5,390 nt of DNA from Burkholderiales bacterium (GTDB lineage: Bacteria; Pseudomonadota; Gammaproteobacteria; Burkholderiales; Casimicrobiaceae): assembly GCA_025354075.1 (NCBI GenBank), contig JANXNO010000215.1, positions 1 to 5,390 on the forward strand, written 5' to 3'. Shown here piece by piece: positions 1-5,390 of the stretch. Under the pieces are notes generated by a model. The model searched no databases and was not told the origin of the DNA. It saw nothing but the letters and a program-made list of their open reading frames with translations. Numbering within the stretch: position 1 is the first letter of the stretch; each line of letters starts with the position of its first letter. The translations under genes were made by a program, and so were the position numbers.

Positions 1-464
1 CAATCACGCGCACGCCGCAACTCGACGTACTTGACGCACAAGTCAACGATGCAAAAGCCAAAGGTGCGACGTTGCTGCTCGGCGGCAACCGCCTGCCCGG
101 TCCTGGCAACTGGTATGCGCCGACCGTATTTTCAAACGTTAATCACTCGATGGATTTAATGCGCGAAGAAAGCTTCGGCCCGATCATCGGCATTCAAAAA
201 GTGGCCGACGATAACGAAGCAGTATCGCTCATGAACGATTCGCGCTACGGCTTGACTGCCGGCGTTTATACGCCCGACGAAGCCAAGGCACACACGATCC
301 TATCGCAGGTCAACGCAGGTAGCGTGTACTGGAACTGCTGTGATCGCGTGAGCCCACGCTTGCCGTGGAGCGGCTATGGTGATTCGGGGATTGGCGTTAC
401 ACTTTCCGACTACGGCATTCAGACGTTTTGTCGTCCCAAGGCTTGGCATTTGCGCAGCGCATGA
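1..464 (+). CDS. Aldehyde dehydrogenase family protein, C-terminal part (5' end outside window)
   Basis: This is the C-terminal third of an NAD(P)+-dependent aldehyde dehydrogenase, a soluble enzyme that oxidises aldehydes to carboxylic acids. The frame is open from base 3 at the left edge to the TGA at 462-464, about 153 residues. Visible hallmarks are the APTVF stretch, the EESFGPI motif whose Glu and Phe contact the nicotinamide ribose in this superfamily, the RYGLTAGVYT segment, and a C-terminal NCCDRVSPRLPWSG block followed by SGIG and a PKAWHLR tail. The catalytic Cys and the Rossmann dinucleotide fold lie upstream of the window. The substrate cannot be read from this fragment; the NCCDRVSPRLPWSG tail suggests a particular subfamily, but I cannot name it with certainty. 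Internal TTG or ATG codons, for example at 72, are not the true start because the homologous sequence continues in frame upstream. No frameshift is seen, and the next gene is separated by a REPIN-like element. Confidence 0.93.
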   Translation, partial: ITRTPQLDVLDAQVNDAKAKGATLLLGGNRLPGPGNWYAPTVFSNVNHSMDLMREESFGPIIGIQKVADDNEAVSLMNDSRYGLTAGVYTPDEAKAHTILSQVNAGSVYWNCCDRVSPRLPWSGYGDSGIGVTLSDYGIQTFCRPKAWHLRSA

Positions 465-476
465 CCTCCTCGCTTT

Positions 477-543
477 TGTGGGAGCGGTTCTACCGCGAAG
501 GCTCGACTCCGTTGCGACTGATCGCGGTGGAACCGCTCGCACA
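477..543. repeat. REPIN-like element: two inverted REP palindromes
   Basis: Two 22-base arms (477-498 and 522-543) are inverted copies of each other, matching at 20 of 22 positions and separated by 23 bases. Each arm starts from its outer end with TGTG and contains its own palindrome, GCGGT-loop-ACCGC (484-496 and 524-536). This is the architecture of a REP doublet (REPIN), the non-autonomous repeats mobilised by REP-associated tyrosine transposases (RAYTs). The outer TGTGGGAGCGG sequence resembles REP heads known in Pseudomonas and xanthomonads. The element starts 12 bases after the aldehyde dehydrogenase stop, a typical extragenic REP location. As RNA it would fold into a long stem that could protect the upstream mRNA or attenuate transcription. 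Only one copy is in the window, so repetitiveness in the genome is inferred. Confidence 0.75.
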
Positions 544-573
544 GGGTAAATAGCCAGATCAAATCCCGAATAA

Positions 574-1242
574 ATGCCCCGCCAAAAACTCACACTCTTT
601 GATCTCGACAATACGCTGCTGACGGGTGACAGCGATGTGCTGTGGTGCGACTTTCTGATCAAACAGGGAATCCTCGACGGTGCGGAATTTTCAGTGCGCA
701 ACGCCGACTTGGATGCACGCTACAAGGCAGGCACCGCGCGGCCTCGCGAGTTCAGCGACTTCTACGTGGGCACCTTGGCAGGGCGTACTGCAGACGCGTG
801 GCAGCCGCTTCGACAGCAGTTTCTTGACGAAGAAATCATTCCGCGCATTCCGCAGAGTGCGCGCGATCTGGTGCGCGAACCTCAGGACAGCGGCGAGCTG
901 GTCGCCATCACCACGGCGACCAATCGCTTCATCACCGAACTCACTGCGCAGCATCTGCACGTGGAGCACCTGATCGCCACTGAGACGGAAATCGTCGATG
1001 GTGCGTTTTCTGGCCGCACGCGGGGGCAACTCAACATGCGTGAAGGCAAAGTGGTGCGCTTGTACGCGTGGCTTGCCGAGCGCGGTGCGACACGAGCCGA
1101 TTTTGAAATCACCGCGTTCAGCGATTCGGTCAATGACTTGCCACTGCTGTTAGCTGTAGACCACCCCGTCGTGGTCAATCCCGACGAGCAGCTTGCGCGA
1201 TGGGCTGCAGCGGCAGGACACCCGATCCTTCATTTGCGCTGA
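574..1242 (+). CDS. HAD-IB family hydrolase (SerB-like phosphatase family)
   Basis: A 222-residue cytoplasmic phosphohydrolase of the haloacid dehalogenase superfamily, subfamily IB. All four catalytic motifs are visible. Motif I is FDLDNTLL, with Asp10 the expected nucleophile and Asp12 the acid/base. Motif II lies in AITTATNRF (Thr113/Thr114), motif III is Lys159 in REGKVVRL, and motif IV is FSDSVNDLPLL with Asp184 and Asp188 as Mg2+ ligands. The insert between motifs I and II (about residues 20-100) is the helical C1 cap of the IB group. Length fits the family. Relatives are often annotated as phosphoserine phosphatase-like, or in pseudomonads as an alternative histidinol-phosphatase; the substrate here is not determinable. 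The ATG at 574 is chosen because motif I then begins about nine residues in, as usual for the family, although no Shine-Dalgarno sequence precedes it. Motif IV has Val where relatives I recall have His (SDSHNDLPLL). No partner gene is tightly coupled to it. Confidence 0.9.
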   Translation: MPRQKLTLFDLDNTLLTGDSDVLWCDFLIKQGILDGAEFSVRNADLDARYKAGTARPREFSDFYVGTLAGRTADAWQPLRQQFLDEEIIPRIPQSARDLVREPQDSGELVAITTATNRFITELTAQHLHVEHLIATETEIVDGAFSGRTRGQLNMREGKVVRLYAWLAERGATRADFEITAFSDSVNDLPLLLAVDHPVVVNPDEQLARWAAAAGHPILHLR

Positions 1243-1289
1243 ACTCATCCGCAATGGTCGCGATTTTTACCATCAGCTTTTCGTACAAT

Positions 1290-1306
1290 CCCTTATTTTA
1301 TAAGGG
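1290..1306. repeat. Perfect 7-bp inverted repeat (hairpin)
   Basis: CCCTTAT (1290-1296) and ATAAGGG (1300-1306) are perfectly complementary around a three-base TTT centre. The repeat lies 48 bases after the HAD hydrolase stop. A run of six T residues occurs about ten bases further on (1316-1321), too far from the stem for a textbook intrinsic terminator. It may be a weak terminator of the hydrolase gene or a protein-binding palindrome; the sequence does not decide. Confidence 0.5.
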
Positions 1307-1309
1307 CTG

Positions 1310-1354
1310 ACAGCATTTTTTATCTTAAGTCGACTTTGCACCATTTAATGCTGT
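1310..1354. repeat. Nested symmetrical inverted repeat, possible operator
   Basis: ACAGCATT (1310-1317) and its exact complement AATGCTGT (1347-1354) flank a perfect 10-bp palindrome, AAGTCGACTT (1327-1336). The two symmetry centres differ by only half a base. The AATGCTG half-site occurs again at 1384-1390, preceded by CTTAAG, which also occurs at 1324-1329. Such an arrangement is typical of a binding site for a dimeric or tetrameric regulator, but no regulator can be named and chance is not excluded. Confidence 0.35.
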
Positions 1355-1548
1355 AAGCCCAGCGTGAATAGAGCTTAAGCGCAAATGCTGATAGCAGAAA
1401 TGCGGGCGGCAAAACCGGCGACGCCGACCGCCCGGGTGTCGCCCGCCAAACTTGCGAAAATGGGCAGACTAGCGCAACAGAATTATTGTGCCGGGATTTA
1501 AATCAAACTATCGCCGAGCCTGCCCCGTTCTTCGCAAGCCTCAAGTCC

Positions 1549-3306
1549 ATGCCCTTCACCCCTTCTGACGACCAGATCGAAGCCGAGCTTGTGCGCGTGC
1601 TCAGCAGTCGCAGCTTTGCACGCTCCGCGCGACAACGCATGTTGCTGCGCTATCTGGTCAACGCACGCGGTGCAGTGGGCGCATCGCGTGTGAAAGAGAG
1701 CACCATTGCGCTGGATGTGTTTGAGCGCGACCCGGCTACCTATGACTCGGCAACCGACGGCATCGTACGGGTATCGGTCAACCGGCTGCGCGATCTGCTG
1801 GATCGCTACTATGAGAATGAAGGCGCGCGTGATTCGCTACGCTTTGAAATTCAGCGCGGCGGTTATGTGCCGATCATTCGTCGCGCCACGCCGAGCGGTT
1901 TGCCGCCGCTGCCACGCATCGCGGTGCTGCCACTGGAGAATTTCACCGGCAACCCGGACTTTGACGCCCTGTGCGACGGCCTGACCGAGGACATCATTGA
2001 CGCGATGACACGAGTGCCCGACACCCGCATCATCGCGCGCACGTCAAGCTTTCGCTTTAAGGGTCAGGCGCTGGATGTGCGTGAAATTGCTCAAGCGCTT
2101 AATGTCGATGCGCTGCTCGAAGGCAGTGTGCAACAGGTCGGTGACCGGCTGCGCGTGACCGCGCAATTAGTTCTCGGTAGCGACGGCTCGCACTTGTGGA
2201 GTCATGCGTTTCATTGCGTGCCGGAAGAACGCGAATCATTGCAGCTTGCCATCGTCGACATCATGCTGCGTGCGCTCGGAAAACGCGTGCCCATCAACGT
2301 TGAAGACGCTGAAAATCCGGAGCAACAGGCGCGCGAAATTCCGGTCGAAGCACAGCGCCTGATCGACCAAGCACGAGGACTCAACGTCACCCAAATGCCT
2401 GACAATCTCGCCTACGCAGAAACGCTTGCATTGCGCGCAAGCGAGCTGGTTCCGGCTCATGCCGACGCATGGTTTGTGCTGGCGATGGTGCGCTATTCGC
2501 GTCACTCCGCGCTGCTGTCGCCGCTCGCAGGGCAAAGCCTTGCCTCAGCCAGCGTCGCACTCAATCGCGCGCTTGAACTTGATGCAAAAAACGCGCAGGC
2601 GATTTCGCTTTCTGCGTATCTTTTAATTACCGAAGAATTGCGCTGGAACGAGGCCCTCGAACGCGCGCGATACGCCGTAACACTTGCCCCCAACCACGCG
2701 GGGGTGAACGGGCGACTCGCTTTTATCGAATTAAGTTTTGGTGATTTTGATGCGGCGGCCAAAACCTACGCGCACGTTTTTTCGCTCGACCCACTCGCGC
2801 CACCTGCGCGCTATCACTACGCGCTGGCGCTGGCTTTCGCGGGCCAGATTGACGAAGCGCTCAGCTGCATTGACGCGGGCGTCGAGGCGCTCGGCGACTC
2901 ACTCATGCAACGCGAGACAAAGTGCATCGTGCTCGAAATCATCGGTGATATTGAAGCCGCCAGCGCCTGTGCCGAGGCCTCGCTCACACTCTATCCTGCG
3001 ACCGCCAGCATCATCATGCATGCGGCCTACTGCCGCGCAGCGCAGGGCGATCTGCCGGGTGCCCGCCTGCTCTGTGAACGGCTGGGTCACGTCGCTGAAA
3101 ACGCACAACGCTATGTGCGCATGGTGGTGGAGAGCGGTGGGCCGGATATCGACGCGTTTTTCGAACACGCGCTGGCACTCGCCGAGAGTCAGCAGCCGCA
3201 GATCATGCAGTTGCCAGCGCATCCTTTTTTCACGCGTCATCACGGCGATCCGCGCTGGGTGCGGCTGCTTGGCAAAATCAGGTTTCCGCTGACGACGCCG
3301 GGCTAA
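1549..3306 (+). CDS. TPR protein with winged-helix-like and TolB N-terminal-like domains
   Basis: A 585-residue protein in three parts. Residues about 10-113 form the winged-helix-like domain common at the N-terminus of COG5616-type TPR proteins, with the signature LDVFERD, then TDGIVRVSVNRLRDLLDRYYENEG and RGGYVP. Residues about 121-225 resemble the TolB N-terminal/FlgO-like domain (RIAVLPLENFTGN, GLTEDII, VDALLEGSVQ, LWSHAF). Residues about 265-550 are helical TPR-type repeats, clearest at 333-346, 366-384, 398-416 and 420-450, ending in a family-typical HPFFTRHHGDPRW segment. Many relatives carry a membrane helix or a cyclase domain; neither is seen, so a soluble protein is inferred. The role is unknown; a regulator or protein-interaction scaffold is plausible. 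The ATG is preferred because residues before it (down to a TTG at 1486) show no family likeness. Neither start has a good ribosome binding site. The stop is 39 bases before the ATG of the aminotransferase gene, suggesting one operon. Confidence 0.88.
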   Translation: MPFTPSDDQIEAELVRVLSSRSFARSARQRMLLRYLVNARGAVGASRVKESTIALDVFERDPATYDSATDGIVRVSVNRLRDLLDRYYENEGARDSLRFEIQRGGYVPIIRRATPSGLPPLPRIAVLPLENFTGNPDFDALCDGLTEDIIDAMTRVPDTRIIARTSSFRFKGQALDVREIAQALNVDALLEGSVQQVGDRLRVTAQLVLGSDGSHLWSHAFHCVPEERESLQLAIVDIMLRALGKRVPINVEDAENPEQQAREIPVEAQRLIDQARGLNVTQMPDNLAYAETLALRASELVPAHADAWFVLAMVRYSRHSALLSPLAGQSLASASVALNRALELDAKNAQAISLSAYLLITEELRWNEALERARYAVTLAPNHAGVNGRLAFIELSFGDFDAAAKTYAHVFSLDPLAPPARYHYALALAFAGQIDEALSCIDAGVEALGDSLMQRETKCIVLEIIGDIEAASACAEASLTLYPATASIIMHAAYCRAAQGDLPGARLLCERLGHVAENAQRYVRMVVESGGPDIDAFFEHALALAESQQPQIMQLPAHPFFTRHHGDPRWVRLLGKIRFPLTTPG

Positions 3307-3345
3307 TTCAATCGGCGCGTGACGACTCGCGCCATTAACGACTCT

Positions 3346-4500
3346 ATGATCAATCTCGCCTCCCGCCTCGCTCACATCGAACCGTTTCACGTCATGGAGA
3401 TCGCCGCGCATGCTCGTGCGCTGGAAGCCGCAGGTCGCGACATCATTCACATGGAAATCGGCGAGCCGGATTTTCCGACGCCGCAGCCGGTGATTGACGC
3501 GGCGCAAAAGCAGCTCGCCAGCGGCCAGATTTATTACACCAGCGCGCTCGGCATTCGTCCGTTGCGCGAGGCGATCAGCGGGCATTACAAACGTGTTCAC
3601 GGTCTGGACATTGCCCCGGAACGCATCGTCGTCACGGCAGGTGGCTCCGCCGCGCTGCTGCTCACGTGCGCGCTGCTGGTCAATCGCGATGACGAGATTT
3701 TGCTGACCGATCCTTCGTATCCGTGCAATCGCCATTTCGTGCGTGTGATGGAAGGCGTACCGAAGACGATTGCGTCCGGGCCGGACGAGCAATACCAGTT
3801 CACGGCGGCGCAGATTGATCGTGCTTGGGGGCCTAAGACCAAAGGCGTGCTAGTCGCAAGTCCGTCCAACCCGACCGGTACCAGCTTGCGCGAAGGTGAG
3901 CTGAAACGCATCGTCGATTGCGTGGCGTCGCACGGTGGTGTGCTGATTTCGGATGAAACGTATTCGGGTTTGAACTACGGTCGCAAACCGGAGACCGTGC
4001 TCGCGCACACCGACGACGCGTTCTCCGTCAACAGTTTCTCAAAATATTTCAACATGACCGGCTGGCGACTCGGCTGGCTGGTCGCGCCCGAGCGTCACGT
4101 GCGTGATCTCGAAAAACTCGCGCAAAACCTCTACATTTCGCCTGCTGCACTATCGCAACACGCGGCGCTGGCCTGCTTCACGGACGCGGGCTACGCGATT
4201 GCCGAATCGCGTCGCGCGGAATTTCAGACGCGCCGCGATTACTTCGCCAGTGCGTTGACGCAAATCGGATTCAAGATTCCGATCATTCCCGACGGTGGAT
4301 TTTTCGTTTACGCCGACGTCAGCGCCTTCACCAAGGACAGCGAAGCCTTCGCCAACGAAATTCTCGATAAAACCGGTGTCGCGTTCGCGCCTGGCATCGA
4401 CTTTGGTGAATACCGATCACGCCAACATGTGCGCATGGCGTACGCGGTGAGTATGGCGAAGTTGCAGGAAGGTGTGCGGCGGCTGGCCGCGGCTCTGTGA
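3346..4500 (+). CDS. Class I/II PLP-dependent aminotransferase
   Basis: A 384-residue fold-type I aminotransferase (COG0436, AspC/AlaA-like), a cytoplasmic enzyme moving an amino group between an amino acid and a 2-oxo acid. Key residues are all present: GEPDFPTP near residue 39, Tyr64 in YYTSALG, Asn175 in SPSNPTG, Asp203 and Tyr206 in SDETY (PLP ring contacts), Lys233 in SFSKYFNMTGWRLGW (Schiff base), Arg241 (phosphate) and Arg363 in HVRMAYA (substrate carboxylate). It is therefore expected to be active, but the amino acid specificity cannot be read; aspartate, alanine or branched-chain substrates are all possible. The ATG at 3346 is chosen because the protein then begins MINLASRL before the conserved PFHVME stretch, as in relatives. 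An in-frame GTG at 3319, 12 bases after the upstream stop, would add nine residues. Neither start has a Shine-Dalgarno sequence. It is probably co-transcribed with the TPR gene, and a terminator lies about 150 bases downstream. Confidence 0.93.
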   Translation: MINLASRLAHIEPFHVMEIAAHARALEAAGRDIIHMEIGEPDFPTPQPVIDAAQKQLASGQIYYTSALGIRPLREAISGHYKRVHGLDIAPERIVVTAGGSAALLLTCALLVNRDDEILLTDPSYPCNRHFVRVMEGVPKTIASGPDEQYQFTAAQIDRAWGPKTKGVLVASPSNPTGTSLREGELKRIVDCVASHGGVLISDETYSGLNYGRKPETVLAHTDDAFSVNSFSKYFNMTGWRLGWLVAPERHVRDLEKLAQNLYISPAALSQHAALACFTDAGYAIAESRRAEFQTRRDYFASALTQIGFKIPIIPDGGFFVYADVSAFTKDSEAFANEILDKTGVAFAPGIDFGEYRSRQHVRMAYAVSMAKLQEGVRRLAAAL

Positions 4501-4590
4501 CGGTTGAGGTTGACATCACCTTTTCGCGGAAAAGCCCAATGGAGCTGGGCATAAACCTACAAAACAGCAAAAGTCGATAACCGGCAATTC

Positions 4591-4620
4591 AATGCCATAT
4601 GCCCATATGGAACGGGCATT
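4591..4620. repeat. Overlapping small inverted repeats downstream of the aminotransferase gene
   Basis: CCATAT (4595-4600) pairs with ATATGG (4605-4610) around a GCCC tetraloop. AATG at 4591-4594 can pair with CATT at 4617-4620 to close an outer stem. Alternatively ATGCCC (4599-4604) pairs with GGGCAT (4614-4619). A further 5-bp stem, GCCCA/TGGGC, occurs at 4534-4550. These hairpins lack an immediate T-run and probably belong to the 3' untranslated region of the aminotransferase transcript; no function is assigned. Confidence 0.4.
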
Positions 4621-4649
4621 TAATAAAAAAGCTGTTAGTCAAAATCACC

Positions 4650-4680
4650 AAAAAAAAACGGCCCAAAAGCCGCTTTTTTT
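4650..4680. terminator. Bidirectional rho-independent terminator between convergent genes
   Basis: The stem CGGC (4659-4662) / GCCG (4669-4672) encloses the loop CCAAAA. It is flanked on the left by nine A residues (4650-4658) and on the right by C plus seven T residues (4674-4680). The A and T runs can extend the stem, and each supplies a U-tract for one strand. It lies 150 bases after the aminotransferase stop on the plus strand and 14 bases after the DUF3501 stop on the minus strand, exactly where converging transcripts need termination. The GC core is short, so efficiency is uncertain. Confidence 0.75.
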
Positions 4681-4693
4681 ACGCAAAACCGAT

Positions 4694-5299
4694 CTACTTA
4701 AGATCAGCCACCAGCGCGTTGCGCACGGTTTGCGGAATTGGGTTGATCGCGGCTTTGTAGCGCGGATGATCGACGCCCACGGCCAAACCAACGCCATACT
4801 TCAGCGCAGCCTTCATCTCTTTGGTCAGTTCAAAGCGCAAAAAGTGAACGCTGGACGCTTTGTAATCGTTCTCGCGATCCTGATCTTCGTCGGCGATGGA
4901 ATACAGCTTGGAGCTGCCTTCCACCTGAATCCATACGCGGTCTTCGATGCCGATCAACTGCGCGAGTTGACGCTTGCGCTCTATCTCGTCGGTATATTCG
5001 AGCATCATCGTCGCTTTGAGGTTGCTGCCGTCCGGGATCAGCGGCAGATAAGCGTCAAGCTCGCCCTGAACGCCGTCCGTATCGCCCTCGTCTTCCGCTT
5101 CAACGCGCAACATTTCCTGAATCTGATAGCGCACCGTCATTTCGTCTTCAAATTGAAGCGCGAGGTGGTTGCCCAGATGAACTGTGCGGTTTTTTTTGTG
5201 CGCAATCACCTCAGGACGGAACGTCGGACGACGTTTCGCGTACTCTTCGAGTGACCATAAATTTGCCCGTGACAATACAGGCGTCGACTTCTTAGCCAT
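4694..5299 (-). CDS. DUF3501 family protein
   Basis: A 201-residue protein matching the DUF3501 family as I recall it, whose biochemical role is not established. Conserved-looking blocks in order are LWSLEEYAKRRPTFRPEVIAH followed by KKNR (about 14-38), LQFEDEMTVRYQIQEMLRVE (48-67), ELDAYLPLIPDGSNLKATM (80-98), GIEDRVWIQVEG (117-128), IADED (135-139), SSVHFLRFEL (149-158) and VGVDHPRY (174-181). There is no signal peptide or membrane segment, so it should be cytoplasmic. From general knowledge, such genes often sit next to rubrerythrin and an Fe-S oxidoreductase in proteobacteria, hinting at a redox or oxidative-stress role; those neighbours would lie beyond the right edge and are not visible. 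The ATG at 5299 is preferred, because relatives begin shortly before the LWSLEEYA stretch. An in-frame ATG at 5371 would add 24 residues that look unrelated to the family. No Shine-Dalgarno sequence is evident. It converges with the aminotransferase gene. Confidence 0.88.
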   Translation of the reverse strand: MAKKSTPVLSRANLWSLEEYAKRRPTFRPEVIAHKKNRTVHLGNHLALQFEDEMTVRYQIQEMLRVEAEDEGDTDGVQGELDAYLPLIPDGSNLKATMMLEYTDEIERKRQLAQLIGIEDRVWIQVEGSSKLYSIADEDQDRENDYKASSVHFLRFELTKEMKAALKYGVGLAVGVDHPRYKAAINPIPQTVRNALVADLK

Positions 5300-5390
5300 A
5301 GTCCAATAATCCGTGTGTAATCGATACATCCAATCGGCGGGTTTGCTTCTTAGTGGCTCCCGGCCCGACATACCGAGTTCGGTGCTACGC

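Larger units (their letters stand above)
1243..1548. other. 306-base intergenic region rich in inverted repeats
   Basis: There is no convincing gene between the HAD hydrolase stop and the ATG of the TPR protein. The first part (about 1260-1400) is AT-rich and contains a perfect 7-bp hairpin (1290-1306). It also holds a nested symmetrical element (ACAGCATT at 1310-1317, AAGTCGACTT at 1327-1336, AATGCTGT at 1347-1354) and a second CTTAAG / AATGCTG pair (1374-1390). The later part (1402-1446) is GC-rich with competing stems. The region probably carries the promoter and control sites of the TPR-aminotransferase unit, but no -35/-10 pair with good spacing stands out. The TPR reading frame also extends in frame to a TTG at 1486, and a 38-codon open frame (1385-1501) is judged doubtful. 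Confidence 0.7.

Noticed and set aside
300..701. 133-codon minus-strand frame over the aldehyde dehydrogenase end and HAD start
   Set aside because: It crosses two real genes and the REPIN-like element in antisense and has no recognisable motif.
1262..1306. Candidate sigma-70 promoter in the AT-rich intergenic part
   Set aside because: TTTACC followed by TACAAT has a spacer of only about 12 bases, and other combinations match poorly, so no promoter is called.
1486..1548. N-terminal extension of the TPR protein from a TTG codon
   Set aside because: The 21 extra residues show no family likeness and no ribosome binding site precedes the TTG, so the ATG at 1549 is preferred. The extension is not formally excluded.
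2738..3292. 184-codon open frame on the plus strand inside the TPR gene
   Set aside because: It is an Arg/Ser-rich out-of-frame translation lying entirely within a gene whose own frame shows clear TPR and family-typical C-terminal sequence.
2899..3792. 297-codon open frame on the minus strand spanning the end of the TPR gene and the start of the aminotransferase gene
   Set aside because: It is antisense to two well-supported genes, is rich in Arg, His and Gln as expected for a GC-driven shadow frame, and shows no recognisable domain.
4592..5254. 220-codon open frame on the plus strand opposite the DUF3501 gene
   Set aside because: It is the antisense of a recognisable DUF3501 protein, runs through the terminator, and its low-complexity Phe/Val/Arg-rich translation resembles no family.
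5300..5371. 24-residue N-terminal extension of the DUF3501 protein from an ATG at 5371
   Set aside because: The family normally begins close to the LWSLEEYA block, the extension has no family likeness, and the ATG at 5299 gives a normal length.
1..5390. CRISPR array, tRNA, rRNA, transposase or phage genes
   Set aside because: No regularly spaced direct repeats, cloverleaf-like sequence, rRNA-like stretch or mobile-element protein motif was seen on either strand.

Overview
The window looks like a chromosomal segment of a moderately GC-rich proteobacterium, probably beta- or gammaproteobacterial. The clues are the HAD-IB hydrolase type, the DUF3501 protein, the aldehyde dehydrogenase subtype and a REP-like palindrome pair resembling those of gammaproteobacteria. 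This placement is inference from family resemblance, not a match to a named genome. No phage, plasmid, transposase, CRISPR or RNA gene was recognised.

Layout, left to right. (1) The C-terminal part of an aldehyde dehydrogenase, plus strand, enters from the left edge and ends at 464. (2) A REPIN-like pair of inverted REP palindromes (477-543) fills the gap to the next gene. (3) A HAD-IB phosphatase-like hydrolase lies at 574-1242. (4) A 306-base non-coding stretch (1243-1548) is AT-rich at first and GC-rich later, and carries several inverted repeats. (5) A 585-residue soluble protein (1549-3306) combines a winged-helix-like N-terminal domain, a TolB N-terminal-like (FlgO-like) domain and TPR repeats. 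(6) A class I/II PLP aminotransferase (3346-4500) follows closely and probably shares its transcript. (7) A 193-base convergent intergenic region holds small hairpins and a bidirectional rho-independent terminator (about 4650-4680). (8) A DUF3501 protein is encoded on the minus strand (5299-4694). (9) About 90 bases of its upstream region complete the window.

How the genes relate. The TPR protein and the aminotransferase are the only pair with operon-like spacing (12 or 39 bases, depending on the start). The former could be a regulator or scaffold and the latter an amino acid-metabolising enzyme, but nothing in the sequence proves a functional link. The aldehyde dehydrogenase and HAD hydrolase are co-directional but separated by the REPIN-like element. 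The DUF3501 gene belongs to a separate, converging unit. None of the start sites has a convincing Shine-Dalgarno sequence.

I see no clear undescribed system here. The items most worth a second look are the REPIN-like element, the domain architecture and pairing of the TPR protein with the aminotransferase, and the nested symmetry in the 1310-1390 intergenic region.
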